This document shows positions 25,731 to 36,672 of a stretch of DNA of 64,000 nucleotides, piece by piece; positions within the stretch are counted from its first letter, which is position 1; each line of letters begins with the position of its first letter. The DNA is from Symbiodinium natans (Eukaryota > Sar > Dinophyceae > Suessiales > Symbiodiniaceae), in NCBI GenBank assembly GCA_905221605.1, contig CAJNDS010002812.1, positions 785,001 to 849,000 of the forward strand, read 5' to 3'. The position numbers and the translations under genes were made by a program. The notes under the pieces are model-generated. The model searched no databases and was not told the origin of the DNA. It worked only from the letters and a program-made list of their open reading frames with translations.

Positions 25731-25939
25731 GCCCTTTATAACGCCCTATCAGTAAACGCCACACATGAAGCCTAAGAACCCTAAACCCTAAACCCTAAAC
25801 CCTAGACCATGAACCCTGGCTTCAGCATGCTTTTCCGAGGGCCCCTTTGTCGCGTCGAGGTTTTGATGGGTTTCTTCAGGCGCTGCCCAACCGACGGCGT
25901 GAGCTCATGATTTGGGAATGAGGGGTGATCAGTGTTAGG

Positions 25940-26035
25940 GTTTTGGAGTATCATACTTTAATCCGTTTGGGTTCTGGGTTCCTTGTATAGCTACTTCTAC
26001 CTAAATTTCCGGGTCTACTCCAAAGTAGAGATTTT
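25940..26035. mobile_element. Family-4 element
   Basis: ttggagtatcatactttaatcc ... gggtctactccaaag, just upstream of POLE exon a. Confidence 0.75.
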
Positions 26036-26087
26036 CAGAGAGGGTTAGAGGGTTGGCGGGCCAAAACAACTACTGCGGCTGCATCAG

Positions 26088-26123
26088 GAACTGTACGAGC
26101 ACGACGTTCCTTATGTCAATCGC
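26088..26123 (+). CDS. POLE: POLE exon a (YEHDVPYVNR)
   Basis: 36 nt, phase 0. Acceptor gctgcatcag, donor GC (gcctggtcctgag). Matches the conserved stretch just before the exonuclease domain. Upstream lies a family-4 palindrome. Confidence 0.8.
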
Positions 26124-29100
26124 GCCTGGTCCTGAGCTCTTTTGGGCGGTGTAGGGTTTGTTGAAGTTTCTCAGCGGTGTTCGAGTCAGAAGGGTTCGTG
26201 GGTTTTGCGCTTCGGGTTTGGAGTTTAGGGCTCAGGCGTGTACTGGCTAGACGAGCCCGCTGCCGCAGTTTTTGTCGACCCCTTCCCCTCCCAACCCCAA
26301 ACTAAATAAGCAGAACCCTCAAAGCTGAGCTTAGGGTTTAGGGTTTAGGGTTTAGGGTTTAGGGTTTAGGGTTTAGGGTTTAGGGTTTAGGGTTTAGGGT
26401 TTAGATTTCAGGGACGTCGCGTCGCTCGACCATCCAGCGTGTAGGCCTCCTGAACAGCATCGCCCAGTCCCGGCGGCCTTGTACGAACTGCCATGTGTAG
26501 GGTTCGGGGTAACCCGAAACGCGTTAATGCAAAGCTATGGCTGTGAGTTCTGGAAGCCCCGATGTTCTGTTTGTGAATCTGTCGGGAATTTCGGCAGTGG
26601 CCCCGAAAACCCCAAACCCTACACCCTTAAACGCTAAACCCAAAGCCCAAGGCCCTGAACTCTTGGACCCTACAGCCCAAAGGCCCTGAATTCCTTCTCA
26701 GACCCCAACAGGTCTGCATCGACAATAAGATCAACGTCGGCAAGTGGTATGAGGCACGCGCGGCTAACTTTCTTACCCTAAGGCTCCAAGGACTCTTATT
26801 TTAAGGTTTTTGGGCCCAATTCCTTCTTATGTAAGGGTCTTTGGGCTATTTTGAGCCTAAGGGCAAGGGTTGCTTCTTCTTCAGACAGCTTGCTGCTTGC
26901 ATTCATCCTTACTCAACGCTAGCGCCAAAAGCCACACAAGCCGGAAATGCAGGTGTTTAAGTCAGCTTCCGCTGCTTATCATTGGGGTTTAGGGTTTAGG
27001 GGCTTTCTACTCACCCGATACACCTTGAATGCACGAGGAGCTTGCATGTCACAGGGAGGTGACACCAATAGAAGAACTGTCACATGGAGGTGAGCCCAAG
27101 AGAATAACTCTGTAGTTAAAGGTCGTGAAATCTAAGTTCCAGTAGTTAAGTTATGGACTCACTCAACTTATGACTGGGGTGGCGCCTGACGATGGTGTTC
27201 GGAATTTGGGGGCTGGCAGGTCTTGCGAAATCCCATGGCGACTACCGTGGAGGACCTCTCTGAGCAGTTTGGTTGTAGAGGGGTGGAGGGTATCGTGTAC
27301 GTGTAGCTGGGGTTTGGGGACATGTGATTGAACATAGAAACCGACTCCTGCTGGTTCTGCTACGGGTTAGCATACTGGGCTTGCTCGGATTTTGCTTCCA
27401 TAGCAACCATTCTAAACATACTACCATAAGAGGAATGTGTGGTGTGAGGCAGCGAAGCGCGCCCCTCTTCGGAGCACCGTTCCGACATGTTGCCGTGATA
27501 AAGGCAACCAAAGGTACCTTGCGGATGTTTAAGTCTACTTAAGCTAGGGTTGAGCTATGAACTTCAGATGGGTTCCTGTCTTTGTAGGAATCATAGAGCC
27601 CTGCTCCTCAAGCTTGATCAGGACTTGTATGACACGCAGAGCAAGGTCACTGAGCTGGACATGCAAACCTGGCATGGCTTGGCGCATCCGGAACGCAGGG
27701 ATCCGGGCGTTTTCAGAACGACGGTGTGTATAGCGTGTCATTCGGTCGTCGGTGCATCAGTGAGTAGCTCTCCACTTGGCTAGAGTGACTGGACTGCAGC
27801 AGCCATGATTTTGCTAAGGGCTTGTGGGAATCGTCTCGTCTGCAACATGGAACTCTAGACCCGAAAACTCCAGCCACTGTGCTTCTGTCAAACTCACGCC
27901 ATGTTAGAGGCAGAAGAAGCCCGGCCTCCGCATCTTTGCCTGGGATATTGAGACGACGAAGGCCAGCCGGCGGGGGACACCAGCCCATACAACCTCGCAA
28001 ACATGCAAACCTCACTCATTGCTCAAGCCCCAAATCCCCCCATGCTAAACCCCTAAGATTCAGAGTTCAGAGTCTGAGCCCTAAGGCAGTTGCAAGGGTG
28101 TGTCAGTTGGGTGTTATGGTTTAAAAAGTAAAGACTTTTGTGACGTGGTTTGTCGCTTCATTGTAAGCTGCTATCGTTTGTTTGTTGTTCTTTCGTTTTG
28201 TTCTAGTACTTCTTTCTCAGTAGCTTTTTGTCCTAATAAAAGGCCATTGAGGTTTCGACTGCGCACTGGAGCCCTCACATACCTATCATCGAGGCGGTGA
28301 GTTTTGGTGTTTTGGGTTCCGGGGGGTGTGGGGTTTGCGCCTTCGGCGACCCTTAGCCTTAAAGTAGCCCAAAAAACATACCAGAAGGCCTTTGGGCCCA
28401 CAAACTTTAAACTAAGAGTCCTTAGTGCCTTACCTTAAGAACGTAAAACCTACTTTTTTTGTAGGTTCTTCTAAAGGGTTTCTTAGGTAGGTTTTGGGTT
28501 CTTAGGGTCAGGATTCAGGATTGGGCTTCCCAGGAGCCGCTGAAGTTCCCCGACTCGGCCCGGGACCGCATCACCATGATCTCCATCATGGTCGCAACCC
28601 ATCTGCATCAGTGTAGGGTCTAGGGTTTAGAGTCTAGAGTTTAGGTTTAGTAGGGTTTAGGGTTTAGGGCGAGGGCAGACGAGAGTTGGGATATAGGGTT
28701 GTGGTTTCACGGTCGAAGGGTTTTGGCTAGGGTTTTTGGGAGTTAGGCTTCTACAACGGCCCGCTGGTTCTTAGTAGGCACTGAGGGAATTAGGGGTCTA
28801 GATATACCTTCTAAGTGATTATCTAGGGTACCTCGTTCCCTAATTACTAAGAACCAGCCAGACGGGTCTGGGAAGGCGTGAAGCTTTGAAGTGCTTCGTT
28901 GTTTGGAGGCTCTGGTCGTCTGTGCTTTAGGCTCAGGGTTGTGGGTCATGCGAAGCCAAAGCAAAGGAGTCTCTTTGTGGTCATGTTTTTCCGTTTTTGG
29001 AATCCGTGTAAGGAGACTTTTTTGGAGTTTGAAATATGTTTATAAGGAGACGCAGGGCAACCTTATGACTCGGAGGTTTTCGATTGCCTAAGCCGTGAAC

Positions 29101-32100
29101 CCCTAAGCTAAGGGGTGCTGAACCAACAAAGCCCCATTTCTTATTCACAGCGTTTAGGGTTTCGGGTTCAGGGCTAGAAGCTTCGCAGTTTGCTGCGGTT
29201 TACAAAGAGGAAACGTACAATATGGTATGGCTTGGGATCGTGGAACGGTGTTCAAGATACTGCAACGGGAGCGCAATGCGGGGAACTTCGCTTGGGCAGA
29301 AACCCATGCAGTGCGTCCTCGGGGGTCCGGACTACAGCAACCTTATATTCCCTGCTTGAAGGTTTATGGGTATTTCTGGGTTACACGTACGCCTCATTTG
29401 GGCTGCAGCTTACACCCCCACCCGGAAGTATCTGTGCAATGCCCTAACCCCTAGACCTCCATGAGCCTTCAAGTACCTGCCGGCACCAAGGATGGGTCTG
29501 GCTTCCTAATTGTCAACCGCGCCGAGGCTTGGGACCCTCCCACTGTAGCAGTTCGGAATTTCTGTTTGTGGGCTTAGGCGCATGGTTTTTCAACTCGGCG
29601 ACCAGATGTAAGACTGCCCCTGAGAGTGAAAGTGACAGACTTTTATGTACATCACCTCTTGGCTTTCAACCGCTGTCCATATACAAGAGCCACACCCAAG
29701 TTCCCAACGCTGTTCATGGGCACTGCGGCATCGATTGAATGCTGGTTGCCCTCTTAAGGTCAGTGCATGAGTGACCAGTACTCAGTGTGTCGTTCTGCCC
29801 AAGAATTTCCCACCAGCTTCAATGTGACTGGCAGCAGCAGTAGCAGCAGCAGTGGCGGCGGCGGCAGCAGCAGAAGGTTGTTACAGGGCAGTAGCGCAAT
29901 ATGTGCAGCTGTTGAGGGTGGGCACGCTAATATTTTTTGCCGTCTAGTGTCCTGAAGTTGCGGCTTCGGACTGCCTGGTTACTACCTGCTCCCGAGGTGG
30001 TAACTGCTGTTTGCGCAGACGGTTGCCTGAAGCTACCCTTGCAACCCTGTACAACTCGAAGCTCCTTTGACAATTTTGACAGCCTGGCCAGAGGTGTCCG
30101 CTGATATTGAGCCACTGGAGTACACGCCCAAGCCCGAGTGCCCTGTGGCTTGGGAGGAGAACGCTGAACCCTAATTAACCCTCAAAAAACGCGAAAGCCA
30201 AACCTAAGTCCTAGACTAGAGGGTTTAGGGTTTAGGGTTCAGGGTTTACGGTTTAGGGTTTTTGAGACCCTGGCGTCCTTGGTCAGGCTTTATGCCTAGA
30301 ATTTTGAGGCGAACCATGCAATCCATGGGGGTTTGCCAGTGCAAGCCCACCAGAACTGCGTCTACGTGTTTGTACTTCAGAACCTCCCAAGCAAGTTATG
30401 CTGAACCTTGCACGAAGTTGCTGAGAACGCAAGACGCTGACATTTTTTGATCCAGGTGTCATATCTCTTTCGACATATACGGGGGCCACTGCAGGGCCAC
30501 CATGTCCAGTGTCAAAAACTTCAGGAAGCCTGCACGTATCCAAAGCCCTAAGCCCTAAATTTTCCTGAGCCCTACAATTCCCTGAAACCCTCAGCCCTCT
30601 GAGCCCCCAAGATCACAGCATGCCTCAACACTCCCCGTCCTCCCCACAAAGAAAAAACAGAGCAATGCTCACAATAGCAAAAGAACAATGATACCGTCAT
30701 CATGATTCATACTAGTGATCAGGATAAATAGCCGGTATATAGGGACAGCCATGAGAAGAGCAGTAAGAAAGACAATGCAATCTAGATCTCTCAGCCGAAG
30801 TGTGCCTCCCCAGCTCTTCTTGTGCCCGAGCGCAGGTACGAGGGTGTCTTCCAGACCTACAATGAGGAGGATGAGGTGGCTAATGATCATGGGTTTAGGG
30901 TTTAGGGTTTAGGGTTTAGGGTTTAGGGTTTAGGGTTTAGGGTTTAGGGATCTTACACTAATCTTTGTCATAGTCGGGTAACATTTTGGATTTGTAAGGG
31001 TACTTAAACCCGATACGGAATACACATTAAACTATTAATACTATCCCAACCATGGACTAGCAATCTCTATATGCACCCGCCATGAGGGGTCGCATTTTTT
31101 GTGGGGGGCCTCTACTCTGTTTGGGGATGTCAAGGAGAGACGCCTTTGGCAGGAACTCTCGTTATGAAATCAGGTGTATTTCTTTGAGGCCTTAACCTAA
31201 GGCTTCCGCAGTGAAACAAGGAGTCCTAAACCCGAAACCCTAAACCCTAAACCCTAAACCCTAAACCCTAGGGCTCTGCTGGCAGAGGCCGGCCTCCTGC
31301 GGCGTTTCTTCGCACTGATGCGGGAGACCTGCCCTCATGTCATGGCCGGCCGGCTCAAGTTGATGTTGCAAATTGGCGTTTAGGGTTTAGGGTTTAGGGT
31401 TTAGGGTTTAGGGTTTAGGGTTGATTTCTCTGGGTCTTAGTCGTAAAGTAGGTAACCCTTAGCCTTTTTGGGGTATTCTAATCCCTAGAAAATCCCAAAG
31501 GTTATAACCTTCAACTCCCAACGGTTACTGGACAACTAGGGAGTGGGCAGTATCGGACTTTCAAGTTTATGGTATCGTTGCGTTTTGAAGTTCAAGCCCT
31601 GGCGGCTGCAGGGCTTTTTCTAGGCGTGATCCCCGATGCAGGAATTCCGTGGCCTTGCATGTAGCTACTTCCTTGGGGACGAAATGAACCTTAAAATTGG
31701 GGTCATATACCCTACACTACTATAATCCCTATTGAGGTATATGAGCCATAAACCCTTTTAGGGCTCATTTCGTCCCCAAGGTTGTCATTTGATCAACCTT
31801 TCTATACGCAATCGCACCGCATCTCGTCGAACGAGCTAGGCTGGTGAGTCAAATCGGCAGTTTGCATTCCTCGGAAGTTCCCACTTCTGAGCACGTAGTG
31901 GTCATCAGCGGCCTCAGACGACGTTAGTCGCTTCTGCCTCCCGGTAAGAGAGAGCGTCAAGTCAGGTGTCCTTCAACGGGGATTTCTTCGACTATCCGTT
32001 CGTGACCAACCGGGCAAAGGCTCCGCGGTTCGATGGAAGCACCAACTGCTCCTCACATGTCCATATCGGCACCCCGGACACGAAGAACCTGGCATGACCC

Positions 32101-32339
32101 CAGATCATGAGAACTGAGGCGAAGACACGTGTGCTTGAGGTGCTTCCTGGTGTTTTGTCGGATGCAAGTTTCGATGTTCGGGGTTCAGGGTGCAGTGTTT
32201 AGGGCAGTTTAGGGTTTAGGGGTTAGAGGTTATAGGGTTTAGGGTTTAGGGTTTAGGGTTTAAGGTTTAGGGTTTAGGGTTTAGGGTTCGGGGAATTCTG
32301 TGGCTTCTGCAGGCTTACAACATGGACTGGACTGAAGAG
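26088..32339 (+). CDS. POLE: DNA polymerase epsilon catalytic subunit, partial gene
   Basis: Ten short exons spell, in order, the part of the Pol epsilon catalytic subunit that leads into and through the first half of its 3'-5' proofreading exonuclease: YEHDVPYVNR, IDNKINVGKWYEAR, AWDIETTK (Exo I, with the catalytic Asp and Glu), EPLKFPDSARDRITMIS, DGSGFLIVNR, EYTPKPE, RRFFALMRETCPHVM, SFNGDFFDYPF (Exo II) and AYNMDWTEE. Every intron is phase 0. Most donors are GC, one is GA, and acceptors are AG usually followed by G. This enzyme is the leading-strand replicase of eukaryotes. The upstream N-terminus, Exo III and the whole polymerase domain were not found on either side. About 163 codons of some 2,200 are seen, so this is a fragment, a pseudogene, or a gene continued outside the window in another order. 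Confidence 0.85.
26330..26405. repeat. TTTAGGG array inside a POLE intron
   Basis: Ten units within the intron between POLE exons a and b, not at its edge. Confidence 0.9.
26712..26759 (+). CDS. POLE: POLE exon b (IDNKINVGKWYEAR)
   Basis: 48 nt to a GC donor after CGC; 26762 is an equally good end. Acceptor gaccccaacag after a degenerate CCCTAAA-like stretch. Continues exon a in phase 0 across a 588-nt intron containing a TTTAGGG array. Confidence 0.85.
27640..27699 (+). CDS. POLE: POLE exon c, linker before Exo I
   Basis: 60 nt, phase 0. Reads SKVTELDMQTWHGLAHPERR. Acceptor gacacgcag, GA donor (gatccggg). Assigned by position and length; sequence similarity to the family is modest here. 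Confidence 0.55.
27914..27961 (+). CDS. POLE: POLE exon d with Exo I motif
   Basis: 48 nt, phase 0. Reads KKPGLRIFAWDIETTK. The D-I-E of Exo I (metal-binding acid residues) is intact, and ETTK is the Pol epsilon form. Acceptor agaggcag, donor GC. Confidence 0.9.
28428..28500. mobile_element. Family-2 palindromic element
   Basis: ccttaagaacgtaaaacctac ... gtaggttttgggttctta; lies just before POLE exon e. Confidence 0.8.
28534..28593 (+). CDS. POLE: POLE exon e (EPLKFPDSARDRITMISIMV)
   Basis: 60 nt, phase 0, acceptor gcttcccag, donor GC (gcaaccc). Directly continues Exo I as in the family. A TTTAGGG-like array starts 22 nt downstream of the donor. Confidence 0.9.
28762..28862. mobile_element. 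Family-9 palindrome
   Basis: gctggttcttagtag...gagggaatta ... ggtacctcgttccctaattactaagaaccagc. Second copy at 33510-33608. Confidence 0.85.
29491..29526 (+). CDS. POLE: POLE exon f (DGSGFLIVNRAE)
   Basis: 36 nt, phase 0. Acceptor gcaccaag, donor GC (gcttgggacc). Matches the family block between Exo I and Exo II. Confidence 0.85.
30094..30162 (+). CDS. POLE: POLE exon g (ADIEPLEYTPKPE)
   Basis: 69 nt, phase 0. Acceptor ggccagag, donor GC (gctgaaccctaa). TPKPE is diagnostic for Pol epsilon at this position. Confidence 0.85.
30893..30951. repeat. TTTAGGG array
   Basis: Eight perfect units inside the intron before POLE exon h. Confidence 0.9.
31225..31422. repeat. Inverted arrays around POLE exon h
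   Basis: CCCTAAA at 31225-31271 and TTTAGGG at 31379-31422. Confidence 0.9.
31288..31344 (+). CDS. POLE: POLE exon h (AGLLRRFFALMRETCPHVM)
   Basis: 57 nt in phase 0 from ggcagag; an alternative acceptor is the end of the CCCTAAA array itself at 31271 (ccctag). Donor GC after ATG. Flanked by CCCTAAA (31225-31271) and TTTAGGG (31379-31422). Confidence 0.85.
31449..31545. mobile_element. Family-12 element
   Basis: taggtaacccttagcctttttggggta ... tactggacaacta. Second copy 39141-39230; a partial start at 32395. Confidence 0.8.
31668..31788. mobile_element. Palindromic element
   Basis: ccttggggacgaaatgaacc ... ggctcatttcgtccccaagg, between POLE exons h and i. Confidence 0.85.
31966..32013 (+). 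CDS. POLE: POLE exon i with Exo II motif
   Basis: 48 nt, phase 0. Reads VSFNGDFFDYPFVTNR: the N-x-x-x-F-D of Exo II is intact. Acceptor caagtcag, donor GC (gcaaaggc). Confidence 0.9.
32198..32290. repeat. TTTAGGG array before POLE exon j
   Basis: With several variant units; acceptor lies 22 nt on. Confidence 0.85.
32313..32339 (+). CDS. POLE: POLE exon j (AYNMDWTEE), 27 nt
   Basis: Nine codons in phase 0 after cttctgcag, donor GC (gccatgtgg). It sits 22 nt after a TTTAGGG array. The next family blocks (Exo III and beyond) were not found. Confidence 0.6.
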
Positions 32340-32581
32340 GCCATGTGGCGAGTTGAACCTCACGTGCTTGGCCTTCCCGAGCTTGGGGACTGGGGTAGGT
32401 AACCTTTAACCTGGTTGGTTATATATATATATATATAGGTGTATGTATATAATAATAATTATTATTGTTATTATGATATATGTGTATAATCCTACTATAT
32501 ATATATATATATGTAAAGGTTGACCTTTTTTGGGCTAGGGTATTCCGCCCCTAAGCGAGTTAGAGCAGGCTGAATGAAGCA

Positions 32582-32809
32582 ATGCTTAATGATGCTTACC
32601 AGCTGTGGTTTGGAGACTTCGGACTGTTTGGAGTGGGTACCGTAGGCAAGCGGTGGTGTTTCAAGCTGCTTTGTCCTACACACGTTGCCAACAACTCGAC
32701 AATCGCAGCTGTGAGGACAGCGTTGGAGGGTTTAGAGGATGCGCAGGGTACCGAGCCAGGCCATCTATCTGGGGAATTTTCGGGTTGGTGGTGGCTCCAT
32801 ATGGAATAG
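32582..32809 (+). other. Open frame downstream of the POLE fragment
   Basis: Open to TAG at about 32807. Reads NDAYQLWFGDFGLFGVGTVG and later TALEGLEDAQGTEPG. No flanking arrays, no family match. Might be coding. Confidence 0.25.
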
Positions 32810-33059
32810 CGAATTTCGGATGAGACGCCGTTTTTCGAGACTTAGAGCTACGAGAATCTGGACAAGTCAGAACACTACCCTCAAATGTCTGAGTCTAGGT
32901 TGAATGACCTAACCACCGCTGTAACCATGTGCAACATTCCCTGAATCCAAACTTGTTTTTACAAGACGTGTACAATAATGGCTGTGTAGTACGTATGTAA
33001 TTTGCATGACGCAGAAAACAAAAATGCAGAAACACATAGGTAAGCACACTTAGGTGTTT

Positions 33060-33240
33060 ACAATATCACATGTGTCGGCTATATTCGGGGGCTATGGCAT
33101 GCATGTTCTCTTCAAGTCGTCATCGCACGCTGCTCAAGAGGCCTCTGACTCACCAGATCCCTCTCCAACTCCCGAACCCCAAGCTGTGGTTTGGGCTGGC
33201 AGGGTTTGCCACATGCTCAGACTCTACGCGTTAAAGCATG
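33060..33240 (+). other. Weak coding candidate
   Basis: Open frame with SSSHAAQEASDSPDPSPTPE followed by VVWAGRVCHMLRLYALKHEG. Acidic and proline-rich linker-like; no splice pattern resolved. Confidence 0.2.
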
Positions 33241-33336
33241 AAGGAATCCCCAAACCCTAAACCATAAAAAACCCAAGCCCCAACTCAGCCCAAGACGACG
33301 AAAGCAGCAAGCCTCTGGGCTTCCCCCGGCCCCGTC

Positions 33337-33400
33337 CTCCTAAACCCTAAACCCTAAACCCTAAACCCCAAAACCCTAAACCCTAAACCCTAAACCCCCC
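33337..33400. repeat. CCCTAAA array
   Basis: Eight units. Confidence 0.85.
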
Positions 33401-33433
33401 CTCGCCCATGGCTTAGCAGCTGGCTCGGCCATC

Positions 33434-33488
33434 CGCCCTCACCGCGAAGTGAGGGCGCCTGGCATGGCCTCCACAGGAGGCCATGCCA
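33434..33488. other. Two adjacent hairpins
   Basis: cgccctc/gagggcg (33434-33457) and ggcatggcctcc/ggaggccatgcc (33461-33488) next to a CCCTAAA array. Function unknown. Confidence 0.7.
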
Positions 33489-33509
33489 GGGACGGGGGCC
33501 CAAATGCCT

Positions 33510-33608
33510 TAGTGTTGGTTAGCAGGGAATGAGGGAATTAGGGCGCTATATATACCCTTCAAGGGATTCTATGGGGCACCTCATTCCCCATTCCCTACTA
33601 ACCAACAG
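33510..33608. mobile_element. Family-9 palindrome
   Basis: tgttggttagcagggaatgagg ... cctcattccccattccctactaaccaaca. Confidence 0.85.
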
Positions 33609-33990
33609 TAGAATGCAGGCCAATTAGGGCCGCTCTATCCTTACCCAAAGGCGCCTGTGTAGTGCCTTTTTTGGGTAGCATATACTAGAAGCCCCTTGAA
33701 CTAGCCCAAAAGGAACTGCATTAGAGCCTTTAGGTATAGATACAACAAAGCCCCCAAAGTGCGCATCCTAGAGACAAGTCTAGGCTCTTCTGCCTGTCGA
33801 GACCTCATTCTAGGGTGTAGTTCAAGGGATTCAGGTATTCACTTGGTGCATGTGGTAGTCGAGGGCTTAGGGTGATTAGGCAGGGCGTTCTGGGGTCTAC
33901 CGGGCTGCTCTTCGGAGCTTTGGTTTCAGTGGTCTTTTCGAGGTTAGGTCCACAGAGTGAAGAGGGGCTCAAGCCTCACAACCCACCCGA

Positions 33991-34120
33991 ACCCTAAACC
34001 CTAAACCCTAAACCCTAAACCCTAAACCCTAAACCCTAAACCCTAAACCCTAAACCCTAAACCCTAAACCCTAAACCCTAAACCCTAAACCCTAGACCCT
34101 AAACCCTAAACCCTAAACCC
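33991..34120. repeat. CCCTAAA array
   Basis: About 18 almost perfect units. Confidence 0.95.
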
Positions 34121-34262
34121 AAAAGATGGTTGGTACCTGGCCAGCTGCGCTTCGCCTGCGACTCCCTCAGGCAGCGATGGCGCCGATGCCAGCGACGAGG
34201 AGGAGGAAAGCGAGACAGGCAAGGAGGGTCGAGAGGGGCTTATGGGCCCCAAAGCCTGAACC

Positions 34263-34385
34263 CCTACCGTAAGAGCCCAAAACCTACCTTTTTGACCCTT
34301 TTTGGGAAGTTACCTCGAAATCTTCAAAAAGTGTTTTATAGCAAGGCCCTCCAACAAAAAGTAGGTTTTGGCTCTTAAGGTAAAA
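34263..34385. mobile_element. Family-2 palindromic element
   Basis: taccgtaagagcccaaaacc ... ggttttggctcttaaggta. Confidence 0.85.
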
Positions 34386-35047
34386 CCTCAAACCCTAAAC
34401 CTGCCCTCAGAGCTTGGCCCTCCTCTCCCTTAAAGTTCCACAGCTTAAGCGCAAAGCCGGGACGCCCCAAAAGTTGAGCCCGCTAAAATTGTTTTCAAGA
34501 GTACTCTGCCCTGACAAAAGGGAGCTTGCGAAAATAAGGGGCCCCCAAATAGTAGGATTCCCTTTATTAAGGACCCCTAAGAAGATACCCCTTATTTCAA
34601 AAGCCCCAAACGGGAAAATTGAGCAATTCATTTCGGTGCATTTCCTTTTTGTCTTAAGGGGATCAAGGCTGCTCGTCAGGTTTACGCTCTATCCTACTTC
34701 AGGTGCTGAGTGCCCTCTGTCGCCCAAGCCCTAAAACAAACCCTAAACCCCCTGAAGCTGACCTTAAAAACCACCCTTTTTCATAGGTTACCTAAGCAGA
34801 TTCTATGCCGGTTATATACTCAGATGTGTGTTGATGTGCTGTAACCTGACTATGGATCAGACCTTGGGTTGAATTGCAGAATCAGAACCTACAAGGAAGA
34901 AGGCTTTGGGTTCCTCAAGGTACGGAACCTTTCACGCCACGCACAGGCTTTCGCTCCCGAGCGGTTGCATCTGATGCCACGGCCTCGACGGTTTCAGGGT
35001 CTCATGGTCGCCGATACAGAAGCACACATGTAGGGTTTTGGCTTTAC

Positions 35048-35119
35048 CTGAACCCCCCAACTACCCTTTAATGAAGGGGGTTTATATACCCTACTCTTAT
35101 GGTTAAAGGGTAGTTGGGG
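35048..35119. mobile_element. Short palindrome
   Basis: accccccaactacccttta ... taaagggtagttggggggt, near-perfect arms. Confidence 0.85.
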
Positions 35120-35457
35120 GGTGCTGGTAGGGTTTAGGGTTTAGGGGCACTTTTCAGGGTATATTAGGGGTAAGGTATAGTTAGGTCGATATTTAGGTAT
35201 ACGCGGCTACAACTCATAGGGTTCAGGGCTTAGAGTCCGTTATGAGGCCCTACAAACCCCCCTTGTTTATAGAATTCTTATGGGAAGGGGGGTTCATGGG
35301 GGGGGGGGGGGGGGAGGTACGTGGGGAGTAACGACGAACCTTGGGTTTCGTGCCCCCCTTGACGGTGGATTTGTCGTGGGGGTTTGGGGTGGCAGAGTTT
35401 TTAGGGGGCGGGTTTCGGGCTGACTCAAAAGCCTGTGAAGCATTTGCTCTTGCCATG

Positions 35458-35523
35458 CTACGATGGCGGAGGTACCCAAGCTCCTGCAGAAGCTCTACGA
35501 GGACCTTTCGATGGTGCTAATGT
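35458..35523 (+). CDS. Candidate short exon or peptide
   Basis: ATG-started frame MAEVPKLLQKLYEDLSMVLM then TAG. Helical, protein-like. No array on either side within 300 nt. Confidence 0.25.
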
Positions 35524-36540
35524 AGAGGGCATCGTAGTCTCCGATATCTACAGCGCTTCTATCCTAAAGGATCACGAAGCCAGGCTTTCTGTTTACTGTA
35601 GCGTTAGCTTAAGGATTATAGGTTTTGGCTTGGCCTACAGCCACAAGTATAACCCTACTCTTTAGACTCTGAAGCCTAAACGTTAAACAAAACTGAACCC
35701 TTTGTTTTTAAACGTAGGTGCTACAGGAGGACTAGGGAGGACCCATAGCTCCTTCGAGGTGGGAAGCTTCGCGAACATTCACTGCGTCGCAGTGATCGTG
35801 CTTGCTGGTCCCAATTATCTACCCCTTCGGGTTAATACCCTGGGTAAAACCTTAACACCCGAGCCTGAATCCTAAACTTGAGCTATAGCCTACTACTCTG
35901 TAGGGTTTTGGGCTACAGGTAGTGCATATTATTGGTTCTTTCGGAAGTCATCGCACCCAAGAAGGCCCACTTACCCAAGGTCTGAAGAAACCTGCTTGGT
36001 GGTTTTAGAGAACGGTCCTGGTACCTAACTAGGCATAGGGCCTTGGGACACATCGAAAAGTTTGGCTATTGGGTTTTACAGGCTTTTGCTTCGGAGTCTG
36101 TTCAGAAGGTCCCCGGATTAGGGTTTGGGGTTTAGGGTTTAGGGTTTAGAGTTTAGGGTTTATAAGGGTTTAGGGGCTGAACATTAAACCTTAAAGCGGA
36201 ACCCCTCGGGCGCTCCCTCGTTTCGAAGGAGTGTGTAGAGGGTCAGAAACCCTGACGGCTCAAGCCCTCGATTGTTCCACAGGTTGTACTACAAATGGGC
36301 ATGCGACATGGAGTACACTACCTTAAACCCTAACCCCTGAGGTTTAGAGTTTATAGGGTTATAACAAATGATCCGAACTGAGCTCTGGCGGCAGGATCGG
36401 CGCCACAGTGGTGAGCTCCACTTTGTGTGCTCGCCTGAGCTGAGCTTCGCGCTGTCTGTTAGTATGTTTCTTGGTGTCGGCATACCTAGAGTGTCCCACA
36501 AGATAGGCGAAAACTAACGATACCAAGAGCTAGGGTAATA

Positions 36541-36672
36541 AAGGAGTCGGAATAATTACGAATAACATTCCCTTATGGTCCCTTTACAATTATGCTATAA
36601 TAACCCCATCCCCCCCCAAAAAAAAAACATAAAATAAAAAACTATTCTAATTATTGAGGCCCCTATAGTCCT
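36541..36672. mobile_element. Family-5 element
   Basis: ggagtcggaataattac ... attattgaggccccta, with a C/A-rich loop. Confidence 0.8.

Noticed and set aside
26049-26148. Open frame GLAGQNNYCGCIRNC... with GT donor
   Set aside because: It overlaps POLE exon a in another frame; the conserved YEHDVPYVNR reading is far better supported.
26412-26494. Protein-like frame after an array with a gtgtaggg donor, first taken as an exon
   Set aside because: It lies inside the intron between POLE exons a and b, which join exactly without it. This shows that open frame plus array is not sufficient evidence.
27220-27723. Three-exon chain 27220-27300, 27431-27513, 27588-27723 that joins in phase
   Set aside because: It would insert residues into POLE where the family has none; only 27640-27699 fits the expected linker length. 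Kept out as separate exons, though alternative splicing cannot be excluded.
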